23,015 bases of DNA from SIG469 sp964384255. GTDB lineage: Bacteria; Bacillota; Clostridia; Oscillospirales; Oscillospiraceae. Position 1 is the stretch's first letter; the number at the start of each line of letters is the position of its first letter. This document shows positions 7,418 through 14,172 of this stretch, piece after piece. The notes beneath the pieces are model-generated. The model searched no databases, was not told the origin of the DNA, and was given only the letters and a program-made list of their open reading frames with translations. The position numbers were made by a program, and so were the translations under genes. Where the stretch lies: NCBI GenBank assembly GCA_964384255.1, contig CAYLKH010000036.1, positions 1 through 23,015 of the forward strand, read 5' to 3'.

Positions 7418-9151
7418 ATGAACAGAAAACTGCTTGCGCTTATTCTTGCTCTGGCCATGCTGGCCACATTGGTTACCGGCTGCTCAGCCGGCAAGGAAGC
7501 TCCTGTCAGCGAAGCTCCCGCGCCAGAGGAAAGCACCCCTGTTGAAGAAGCGTCTCCCGCTGACGACAGCGCACCCGCCGCCGAAGAGGTTTCTCCAGAG
7601 GAAGCCGTCGAGGATGAAGCTCCCGCCGAACCTGTCGAGGTAGTATATGACCTTCCTCTTACCGACGAAGAGGTTTCTTTCACCCATTGGGGCGAGGGCG
7701 CTCCCCCATTTGTAACTCCCTATCTTGGCGACGGTCAGTGCTTTGCCACCGCCCCTGCCACCGACTATATGGCCGAACTGACCGGCATCCGTATCGAATA
7801 TGTCGAGGTCGATATGTTCTCAAAGGCCGAAAAATTCAACCTTATGATCGCTTCGGGCGACTACACCGACATGATAGTTGGGCTTGACACCCTTTACAGC
7901 GGCGGCCCCACCCAGGCGCTGAACGACGAGGTTATTTTTGACCTGACCGATTATGTGGAAGGCAATATGCCTGCCTACAAGGGCGTTATCGACGCTTCCG
8001 GCGTTGTTAAGGATCTGCTGAGTGACGAAGGCGAATTCCTTTATATCACCGGATTTGACGACGAGATCTATGCCGGCGCCGGTCCTGCCATACGTAAGGA
8101 CTGGCTGGATGAGCTGGGTCTGGATATTCCCCACACCTATGACGAGCTGTACGAGGTCGCCTGCGCTTTCCGCGACAACTACAACTGCACCATGCCCATT
8201 TATTTCACCGCCAGCCTTAACCCCGGAGTATGGTTCTCCGGCGGCTTCGATATTCCCGCCTTTGATATCAAGAGCAACGGCAGCCATTTCTATCAGGTCG
8301 ACGGTCAGATACAAAGCGCCTACGTTTCCGATAATCTGAAAGAAATGATAAAGGTTATGGCTCAGTATTATCAGCAGGGCCTGATCTCCAAAGACTTTAT
8401 CAACCGCGAAACAGGTGCTGACTGCGAATCCGACCTGTTCAGCAACAATATCGGTCTGTACGCCGCCGAAGCCAACTGGATAACCGACTACAACAATATG
8501 ATGGCCGACGAGGATACCACGTTCCACCTGGTTGGCTGCCCCATGCTTGTAAAAGAAGAAGGCCAGATCATCCACTTTAAATCCAACGCCACCAACGGCG
8601 CAGGACGCAACACCATCTGCATCACCACCAACTGCAAGGATGTTTCTCTGCTGACCACTTTCCTGGATTTCCAGTTTACCGAGGAAGGCCAGCTGCTGAA
8701 CAACTATGGCATCGAAGGCATTACCTATGAATTTGACGAAAACGGAGATCCCCAATGGATCGAGGGTCTGCCCTCCAGCGGTATCGAATTCATGGCCGCT
8801 TCCGTTCCTTACATCATCAACGCCCTGCCCTCTCTGTTTGATGCCGACCGCCGGGACAAGGTGACCCTCGATCAGGACGCTTTGGACGCAAGAGCTTTGT
8901 ACAACGAAGGTGTTGACGGTGCCTATGACCTTCCCAGCGGAATGTATCTGAACGAAGCAGAAGGCGAAATATACAATCCGCTGATTGCCGACATCGACAC
9001 CTTTGCCGCCGAATTCCTGCTCAAGTGTGTTTACGGCGAGGCAGACATTAACGCCGGTTGGGATTCATATATTGACCAGCTTTATGCTTTGGGACTCCAG
9101 GACTGCATCAACGCCAAGCAAAGCGCCTATGACAGATATCTGGCAAGATAA
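7418..9151 (+). CDS. Second extracellular solute-binding lipoprotein, paralogue of the first
   Basis: This 577-residue protein has a signal peptide, lipobox VTGC (cysteine 22) and an acidic Ala/Pro/Glu/Ser tether to about residue 80, then a family-1 binding body with IRKDWLDELGLDIP. It shares layout and many motifs with the protein at 3545-5290 (EKFNLM, GDY-DMI, LNDEVIFDLTDY, C-terminal CVYGEADINAGWDSY matching CGELDIESNWDSF), so the two derive from one ancestor. The start is chosen for the GAGG ribosome-binding site 7 nt upstream and the signal peptide; a reading from 7352 would add 22 residues in front of it. It is likely the receptor of an ABC sugar importer, but no permease or ATPase gene lies next to it. 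The substrate is unknown. Confidence 0.92.
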   Translation: MNRKLLALILALAMLATLVTGCSAGKEAPVSEAPAPEESTPVEEASPADDSAPAAEEVSPEEAVEDEAPAEPVEVVYDLPLTDEEVSFTHWGEGAPPFVTPYLGDGQCFATAPATDYMAELTGIRIEYVEVDMFSKAEKFNLMIASGDYTDMIVGLDTLYSGGPTQALNDEVIFDLTDYVEGNMPAYKGVIDASGVVKDLLSDEGEFLYITGFDDEIYAGAGPAIRKDWLDELGLDIPHTYDELYEVACAFRDNYNCTMPIYFTASLNPGVWFSGGFDIPAFDIKSNGSHFYQVDGQIQSAYVSDNLKEMIKVMAQYYQQGLISKDFINRETGADCESDLFSNNIGLYAAEANWITDYNNMMADEDTTFHLVGCPMLVKEEGQIIHFKSNATNGAGRNTICITTNCKDVSLLTTFLDFQFTEEGQLLNNYGIEGITYEFDENGDPQWIEGLPSSGIEFMAASVPYIINALPSLFDADRRDKVTLDQDALDARALYNEGVDGAYDLPSGMYLNEAEGEIYNPLIADIDTFAAEFLLKCVYGEADINAGWDSYIDQLYALGLQDCINAKQSAYDRYLAR

Positions 9152-9162
9152 GCTTTCCTTAT

Positions 9163-9207
9163 TTATCAAGCTCCGGCCAACCGACCGGAGCTTGATAATT
9201 TGCTTTT
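9163..9207 (+). terminator. Terminator of the second solute-binding protein
   Basis: A perfect 14-bp stem (9163-9176 with 9185-9198, 8-nt loop) is followed by TTTGCTTTT. The T-tail contains the -35 of the next gene's promoter. Confidence 0.88.
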
Positions 9208-9228
9208 AAAGACAGCCTGTGGTATACT
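9200..9228 (+). promoter_or_regulatory. Promoter of the ferredoxin-nitroreductase gene
   Basis: TTGCTT (9200-9205), a 17-bp spacer and TATACT (9223-9228) preceded by TGG (extended -10). The -35 overlaps the preceding terminator tail. It shows that the GTG at 9219, which overlaps the -10, is not a start. Confidence 0.7.
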
Positions 9229-9260
9229 GTGTGAAAAACCGAATTAAGGAGCATATACAT

Positions 9261-10031
9261 ATGGTTAGAATTGACGAAAGCCTGTGTGTTAGCTGCGGAA
9301 GCTGCGCCAGAGCCTGCCCCATGGGGGTCATCCAGTACAAAGACGGCAAACCCGGTATCCTTCCTGGCCGTCGTTGTATCCAGTGTATGCACTGCGTTTC
9401 CATCTGCCCCAAAAGGGCCGTTATTTTCGACGGCATAGAATATCAGATCCGTGAATCTCCGGAAACCGAGATCGAGCGTCTTGTTATGAGCCGCAGAAGC
9501 GTCCGTCATTTCAAGGCCGACCCTCCTCCCAAAGAGATCATCCAGTGGGCGCTGGATACTGCGGCCTACGCTCCCAGCGGTAAAAATGCCCATGATACCC
9601 GCTGGACTGTGCTGTACGGTCTTGAAGAAACCGAAAAGGTCACCAACATGGCTCTCGATTACTGCGTTAAGCACAAGGATGAAGCGCCTGAGCTGATTTA
9701 TCTGCATCTCAAGGGCGTAAACCTTATCACCTGCAACGCTCCCTGCGTTATTGTGGGCTGGTCCCCCGACGACGCACTTAACCCTGTGGTAGATACTGCC
9801 GTTGCCGCCGCAACCGTTGAGCTTCTGCTCCAAAGTCGTGGTTTATCCACCTGCTGGGGCGGATATCTGCGTCAGATAACCAACGTCTCCGAAGAGTTGA
9901 ATCATGAACTTGGAATACCCGTGGGCTGCAATATGCGAACTGCCCTGCTGGTGGGATATGCAGACAAAGAGAAATATCTCCACATTCCCTATCGTCCTGC
10001 CGCCCAAGTCGAATGGGTGGAGAACGGATAG
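9261..10031 (+). CDS. Ferredoxin-nitroreductase fusion flavoprotein
   Basis: This 256-residue protein has an N-terminal bacterial ferredoxin domain with two [4Fe-4S] motifs (C9-C12-C15-C19 and C39-C42-C45-C49). From residue ~66 it is a nitroreductase/FMN-reductase domain with the FMN-binding start RRSVRHF and AAYAPSGKNAHDTRW. Such proteins are cytoplasmic flavoenzymes that pass electrons from ferredoxin through the clusters to FMN and reduce nitro, quinone or other electron-poor substrates; the natural substrate is usually unknown. The start follows AAGGAG by 9 nt. It is monocistronic, convergent with sigE, and its terminator lies inside the sigE coding sequence. Confidence 0.93.
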   Translation: MVRIDESLCVSCGSCARACPMGVIQYKDGKPGILPGRRCIQCMHCVSICPKRAVIFDGIEYQIRESPETEIERLVMSRRSVRHFKADPPPKEIIQWALDTAAYAPSGKNAHDTRWTVLYGLEETEKVTNMALDYCVKHKDEAPELIYLHLKGVNLITCNAPCVIVGWSPDDALNPVVDTAVAAATVELLLQSRGLSTCWGGYLRQITNVSEELNHELGIPVGCNMRTALLVGYADKEKYLHIPYRPAAQVEWVENG

Positions 10032-10041
10032 TCCCTGCTAT

Positions 10042-10752
10042 TTATAATCTACGAATAATGTCGCGCTTAAGCCGCGACATTATTCTTTTTTCCAGCCTTG
10101 ATATATATGACTGCGATATTCCCATCTTTTCGGCCACCTCCTTTTGAGTCTGCTCCTTCTGGCCTCCTATGCCATATCGCATAAGCACGATTTCCCGCTC
10201 CCTCGGGTTCAGCCTTTCAAGCGCTTCAAACAGCAGCTGTCTGTCGGCATCCTCCTCAAGGGGGCGCATTACTGTGTCATTATCAGTCCCCAGCACGTCC
10301 GACAGCAGCAGCTCGTTTCCGTCGTTATCGGTATTCAGAGGTTCATCAAAGGATACCTCTGTTTTTTGTCCGTGGGTTTTGCGCAGATACATCAATATCT
10401 CGTTTTCAATACACCGGGACGAGTAGGTCGCAAGCTTGATCTTCTTATCCGGGTCAAAGGTGTTAACAGCCTTGATAAGTCCGATCGTACCTATGGATAT
10501 CAGGTCCTCAATATTGATACCTGTGTTTTCAAACCGCTTTGCGATATAAACCACCAGCCGGAGATTATGCTCGATAAGCCTTGACTTTGCCTCCGGATCG
10601 TTGCGTTTCAGACCTTCAAGAGCGTTTTGCTCCTCCTGTCCCTCCAGCGGAGCCGGAAGAACATCACTGCCGCCTATGTAATGAATCGATCGTTTTGGTA
10701 AAATACTCATCAACAATACTTTGATATTCAATTTCGTTAACCTCCAATACAT
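10042..10752 (-). CDS. sigE: Sporulation sigma factor SigE precursor
   Basis: Up to 236 residues, closely matching sigma-E of spore formers. A short pro-sequence ends at YIGGSD. Region 2 contains NLRLVVYIAKRFENTGINIE, DLISIGTIGLIKAVNTF and ATYSSRCIENEILMYLR; region 4 contains RYGIGGQKEQTQKEVAEKMG and SQSYISRLEKRI. It directs early mother-cell transcription after cleavage of the pro-sequence by SpoIIGA. The ATG at 10752 lies inside spoIIGA (16-bp overlap). A TTG at 10731 has GGAGG 9 nt upstream and gives a 17-residue pro-sequence before YIGGSD, so it is a serious alternative start. sigG, often the next gene in relatives, is absent: the downstream neighbour is the convergent nitroreductase gene. 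Confidence 0.97.
   Translation of the reverse strand: MYWRLTKLNIKVLLMSILPKRSIHYIGGSDVLPAPLEGQEEQNALEGLKRNDPEAKSRLIEHNLRLVVYIAKRFENTGINIEDLISIGTIGLIKAVNTFDPDKKIKLATYSSRCIENEILMYLRKTHGQKTEVSFDEPLNTDNDGNELLLSDVLGTDNDTVMRPLEEDADRQLLFEALERLNPREREIVLMRYGIGGQKEQTQKEVAEKMGISQSYISRLEKRIMSRLKRDIIRRL
10053..10091 (+). terminator. Nitroreductase terminator embedded in the 3' end of sigE
   Basis: A perfect 13-bp stem (GAATAATGTCGCG at 10053-10065 with 10073-10085, 7-nt loop) is followed by TTTTTT (10086-10091) on the plus strand, 22 bp after the nitroreductase stop. It lies wholly inside the last codons of sigE, which is read on the other strand. Confidence 0.9.
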
Positions 10753-11573
10753 CCCGAAATAGCCTCATAGCTGCCGTCGTCGCAGATGGTGTTGGGCGAA
10801 AAGGCTATTAAGCCCCCCTTAATCTCCCTGCCATCCAGCTTAATACTGTCACATTTTAACGCCATCATCATTCCTCCGCTGCTGCCTACTGTGCAAAATG
10901 GGATAAGCCGTGTTTTTGCCTCAGGATAAGCCCGTCTGAAACTATAAAGCAGAGTTACCGGATCTGCTTCTGCCGCCATGCCCGTAAGCCGCTTCAAAAC
11001 CTCCATAGTCACGACCGTAACAGGCTGATTGGTCACCGGATCTGTCAGACTGTTTCCCGTATCAGGGAGATATCTCAGGCTGATGCTTTTATTCAAAACG
11101 GTTATTTCCGCAAGGCCAATGCTCCTGGCCTGCCGTGAAGCGGTGTTTTTAAATATCACACCCATTCCACCATAAACCGCTGCGGTAACAACGATCAGTG
11201 TTTTCATATCCACGGGGATATACATTGTGGATATGTTCGCCATCATGTTGCCGCCCATCAGTGAAACGACCATTGCTGCTCCCGCAAAGGCCAGAGAAAC
11301 TCCAATGGTCATAAGAGAGAGCTTTACCAGCCGTCTGCCCCATCCAAAGGCGATCAGGGCCATCGCAAAGCAGACAGTTGCTTTTCCTGCCCAGCCGGAC
11401 AGGGGATAAAACAGCGGAAACAGCACCGCCAGCGCATATATGGCTCCCAATCCAGCTGCCAGCAAAAGCCGCTTCCTTTTGATTATTTCTCCGCTGATTT
11501 TTGCGGTCAACAGCAGCACCAGATAGTTGATCATTGCATTAAGCAGCATCAGGCTGTCAGCATAAATAACCAC
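10737..11573 (-). CDS. spoIIGA: Sigma-E processing peptidase SpoIIGA
   Basis: This 278-residue protein has about five hydrophobic membrane segments in residues 5-145, then a C-terminal aspartyl-protease-like domain with catalytic motif DTGNSL (Asp171), equivalent to the DTGN aspartate of Bacillus subtilis SpoIIGA. It sits in the mother-cell side of the sporulation septum and cleaves pro-sigma-E when signalled from the forespore (SpoIIR in B. subtilis; not encoded here). The start is GTG with GGAG 8 nt upstream. It overlaps sigE by up to 16 bp, the usual operon order. The sequence before it holds a wide-spaced promoter of the spoIIG kind. Confidence 0.94.
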   Translation of the reverse strand: MVIYADSLMLLNAMINYLVLLLTAKISGEIIKRKRLLLAAGLGAIYALAVLFPLFYPLSGWAGKATVCFAMALIAFGWGRRLVKLSLMTIGVSLAFAGAAMVVSLMGGNMMANISTMYIPVDMKTLIVVTAAVYGGMGVIFKNTASRQARSIGLAEITVLNKSISLRYLPDTGNSLTDPVTNQPVTVVTMEVLKRLTGMAAEADPVTLLYSFRRAYPEAKTRLIPFCTVGSSGGMMMALKCDSIKLDGREIKGGLIAFSPNTICDDGSYEAISGCIGG

Positions 11574-11593
11574 GGCATCATCTCCACGTTCAA

Positions 11594-11626
11594 ATTATAT
11601 ATGGACAAGAGCAAAAAAACGGTCAA
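11594..11626 (-). promoter_or_regulatory. Wide-spaced promoter of spoIIGA-sigE, possibly Spo0A-controlled
   Basis: On the minus strand TTGACC (complement of 11621-11626) and TATAAT (complement of 11594-11599) are separated by 21 bp. The B. subtilis spoIIG promoter has a similarly long 22-bp spacer and depends on Spo0A. Degenerate 0A-box-like sequences (GGTCAAA on the plus strand at 11621; CTTGTCC on the minus strand within the spacer) are present, but none is a full match to TGTCGAA. Confidence 0.6.
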
Positions 11627-11631
11627 AAATT

Positions 11632-11670
11632 AAGGCTGCAAAAAGTCCATGTCAGACTTTTTGCAGCCTT
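11632..11670 (-). terminator. Terminator after the radical SAM gene
   Basis: A perfect 16-bp stem (11632-11647 with 11655-11670, 7-nt loop) is followed on the minus strand by AATTTTTG. It ends the DUF951-radical SAM transcript; its T-tail overlaps the -35 of the spoIIGA promoter. The plus strand also has a T-rich flank, so it may work both ways. Confidence 0.85.
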
Positions 11671-11718
11671 TGATTTTATGCAGCCACCGGCCATATCAGC
11701 AGCCGCTTATACGTTTTT

Positions 11719-12594
11719 TTATAAGCCTCTGGCGAATTCGCTCCTGATGGCTGTTTTACCGTCGATGGCGCTTTGCAGCAGCGCCGAAAGCTTTTCTTTA
11801 TCATCGGGCAGAGTACCTTTTATGGGGAGATAGTTGGACGCATGGTCAGAAGTGAAGTGGAGTCTTTCAACTGTCAGGTTGTCGATAAGCGTTTTGGTTT
11901 CCTCCAGGGACTGCACAGCGTTGAGTACCTGGAATTTTCCTTCGACTATCTCGTTATAAAGGGCAGTTCCGGGAACCGGGGTATAGTTCATGGAAGAAAG
12001 ATGGTTTGGCTTCATCCGGTTGATAAGTCCGGCAGTCGCCATAATATGCTCCTGTGAACGCTCTGTACCGCCCAGACCAACAAGGATTATTGCCCACAGG
12101 TCGATCCCCGCTTCTACCAGTCTGGATCCTGCCTCGAGCATGGTCGCTGAGTCAACGCCCTTGTTCGTATGCTTAAGCACATAGTCGCTGCCGCTTTCGA
12201 CGCCAAGGTAAGCTCTTCCCAGCCCCGCCGCTTTCAGCTCTTTCAATTCGGAAAGCGATTTTGTAAGTGTGCTTCTGGGGCCGGCATAGGTGGATATCAA
12301 CCGTGCATAAGGAAAGCATCTGCGAAGAGTTTCGATTATTTTCAACAGCTCAGGGGTTTTGATTATGATAGCATCACCATCACAGAGAAATATTTTTTCG
12401 TAACGGTCATACATCATGGCAGATTCTTCTATGTCACGGATTATTTCGTCAGTAGGTCTTATTCTAAAGCTTTTGTCCTTGTACATCCCGCAAAAGGTAC
12501 AGCCATTGTGGCTGCAACCAATAGTTGCCTGGATAAGAAAGCTGCGCCATTCCCCGGGCGGACGGTATACGTTGCCCTCATATTCCATATACAT
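11719..12594 (-). CDS. Radical SAM protein of unknown substrate
   Basis: This 291-residue protein carries a [4Fe-4S]/S-adenosylmethionine cluster motif CSHNGCTFC (Cys27, Cys32, Cys35). The spacing is C-x4-C-x2-C rather than the common C-x3-C-x2-C; I recognise this as a feature of a Firmicutes subfamily with the surrounding GCSHN-CTFC-MYKDK pattern. The remainder fits a TIM-barrel core (YEKIFLCDGDAIIIKTPELL, AYLGVESGSDYVLK, WAIILVGLGGTE). The reaction is unknown. The ATG shares its A with the stop codon of the DUF951 gene upstream (TGATG), so the two are translationally coupled. A terminator follows at 11632-11670. Confidence 0.9.
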   Translation of the reverse strand: MYMEYEGNVYRPPGEWRSFLIQATIGCSHNGCTFCGMYKDKSFRIRPTDEIIRDIEESAMMYDRYEKIFLCDGDAIIIKTPELLKIIETLRRCFPYARLISTYAGPRSTLTKSLSELKELKAAGLGRAYLGVESGSDYVLKHTNKGVDSATMLEAGSRLVEAGIDLWAIILVGLGGTERSQEHIMATAGLINRMKPNHLSSMNYTPVPGTALYNEIVEGKFQVLNAVQSLEETKTLIDNLTVERLHFTSDHASNYLPIKGTLPDDKEKLSALLQSAIDGKTAIRSEFARGL

Positions 12595-12773
12595 CAGTTC
12601 CTTTCAATGGATTTGATTCGTTTTTCAACATTGGCCCGAGGCAGCATGACCTCGTGTCCACATGTTGCGCATTTGATTTTAATATCCGCGCCTGTGCGCA
12701 GGACCAGCCATCTGGTCCCCCCGCAGGGATGCGGTTTTTTCAAAATCAGGGTATCGCCGGTTTTAATATCCAT
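12594..12773 (-). CDS. DUF951 family small protein
   Basis: This 59-residue protein contains the hallmark segments KKPHPCGGTRW, RTGADIKIKCATCGHEVMLP and ANVEKRIK of the DUF951 family, which is widespread in Firmicutes and has no firm function. Three cysteines (17, 35 and 38, the last two as CATC) suggest metal binding, perhaps zinc. The start codon follows GGGAG by 6 nt. The stop TGA overlaps the ATG of the radical SAM gene by one base, so both are made from one transcript. In relatives it often lies near ychF or mscS-type genes; that context is not seen here. Confidence 0.92.
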   Translation of the reverse strand: MDIKTGDTLILKKPHPCGGTRWLVLRTGADIKIKCATCGHEVMLPRANVEKRIKSIERN

Positions 12774-12866
12774 AATTTGCTCCCGACCTTAAAAATTGAG
12801 TATAAACACATTTTGCCTTGGGAAAACTTCTTTCATACGGACGAACACAGTTCACCAGGCGAAAGG

Positions 12867-13247
12867 ATGAATAACTTGAATATAACCATATCAGCTGAAT
12901 TTGACAGCCCATATCTTGCCGACAGAGCCTATGGCCGGATCAAAGCTCTCGGTATAGCTGCGGCAGGAGTAAAGATAATGCGCAAAAGCGCGATTCCCGA
13001 ACCGGGCCTTTTTATATCCCAGCCCTATCCCCGTCAGCAGCATTCATATTACAACAATCTTTCCTTTGGTCTTCCGGAAACCACCGGCACAAGCATAATG
13101 ATGGACACTACAGTATTCTCTCAGCTTGGTGACAGCGGCGGACGGGACAGCGTCAGGCTTGAGGTAATCGTTGACCAGCAGAATATGCAAAGCGTAAAAA
13201 GTATTCTTATCAACAGCGGCGGCCGCAGCCTGCGCTGCATCAGCTGA
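12867..13247 (+). CDS. Hypothetical protein, 126 residues
   Basis: I do not recognise this protein. It has 126 residues with no signal peptide or membrane segment. The N-terminal part (FDSPYLADRAYGRIKALGIA) and the C-terminal part (VRLEVIVDQQNMQSVKSILI) look like the beta-alpha-beta elements of a small ferredoxin-like or general-stress-type fold, joined by a proline/glutamine/tyrosine-rich loop. AAAGG touches the ATG at 12867, too close for a good ribosome-binding site; a TTG at 12876, 8 nt past AAGGA, may be the real start. It ends 13 bp before the S1-domain gene, so the two form an operon. Confidence 0.7.
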   Translation: MNNLNITISAEFDSPYLADRAYGRIKALGIAAAGVKIMRKSAIPEPGLFISQPYPRQQHSYYNNLSFGLPETTGTSIMMDTTVFSQLGDSGGRDSVRLEVIVDQQNMQSVKSILINSGGRSLRCIS

Positions 13248-13260
13248 AACGGAGAGCAGT

Positions 13261-14172
13261 ATGAACAGGTATCTACCCGAAGGAATGGCGTTACATACGC
13301 CAGAAAACATGGACTATATTTCAACCCAGGGCCTCAGCAGGGCCATGGCCGAAAACAGAATAATCGAAGCTCCCGCTATCATCTGCACCACCGGCCACGA
13401 TCTGAACGTAAAGCTGGGAGACACCATCGGCGTTATCCCCCGGGACATGGCCGCGATCGGAATATCAGAGGGCGTAACAAGGGACATCGCAATAATTTCC
13501 CGGGTGGGCAAGCCCGTATGCTTTAAGGTTCAGCGAACCGAGCCGGAGATACTTCTTTCCCGGCGGGATGCTCAGGAGGAAGCGCTGAACTGGTTTTTGG
13601 AAAACCTGACGCCCGGAGACGTTATTCCCTGCGTAGTGACCCACACAGCAGCCTTTGGCGCTTTTGTAGACATTGGATGCGGCATAACGGGTCTTATCGG
13701 GATCGAAAACCTGTCGGTTTCAAGGATCGCTCACAGCTCGGACAGAGTATACCCCGGGCAGCGCATATATGCAGCGGTCTTGACCATCGACAGGGACACC
13801 CGGCGTATCACCCTTACCCACAGGGAGCTGCTGGGAACATGGCAGGAAAACGCTTCCATGTTCAATCCCGGCGAAACCGTGCCAGGCATAGTAAGGGGTA
13901 AAAAGGATTATGGCCTTTTTGTTGAGCTGAGTCCAAACCTTTCGGGACTGGCGGAATATCGCGATGACATTCACGAAGGGGACCACGTTTCGGTTTATAT
14001 AAAATCAGTCATACCGGAAAAAATGAAGATCAAGCTGGTTATCATCGACAAAACCGCCCCTCCGTCAATCAGGCCACCGCTGAAATATTTCATCACCGAC
14101 GGCTCGATCCGGACATGGAACTATTGCACCGTCGAAAGCGGGAGGTCCTTACCAGGAACAGTGTTTTACTGA
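13261..14172 (+). CDS. S1-domain RNA-binding protein
   Basis: This 303-residue protein has two clear S1/OB-fold RNA-binding domains: residues ~115-186 (GDVIPCVVTHTAAFGAFVDI, then IGIENLS and ITLTHREL) and ~195-265 (GETVPGIVRGKKDYGLFVEL). A degenerate S1-like domain covers ~35-95 (LNVKLGDTIGVIPRDMAA). It resembles the short ribosomal-protein-S1-like proteins of Clostridia, which are thought to bind mRNA and assist translation. The true S1 of proteobacteria has six domains, so calling this rpsA would be unsafe. GGAG precedes the ATG by 6 nt. Its last 7 bases overlap the end of rarA on the other strand, leaving no separate terminator. Confidence 0.88.
   Translation: MNRYLPEGMALHTPENMDYISTQGLSRAMAENRIIEAPAIICTTGHDLNVKLGDTIGVIPRDMAAIGISEGVTRDIAIISRVGKPVCFKVQRTEPEILLSRRDAQEEALNWFLENLTPGDVIPCVVTHTAAFGAFVDIGCGITGLIGIENLSVSRIAHSSDRVYPGQRIYAAVLTIDRDTRRITLTHRELLGTWQENASMFNPGETVPGIVRGKKDYGLFVELSPNLSGLAEYRDDIHEGDHVSVYIKSVIPEKMKIKLVIIDKTAPPSIRPPLKYFITDGSIRTWNYCTVESGRSLPGTVFY

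Noticed and set aside
7820..8755. 311-codon open frame antisense to the second solute-binding protein
   Set aside because: Same codon-bias effect; no start signal and no family resemblance.
12169..12792. 207-codon plus-strand frame opposite the radical SAM and DUF951 genes
   Set aside because: Both minus-strand genes have family motifs and ribosome-binding sites; this frame has neither.
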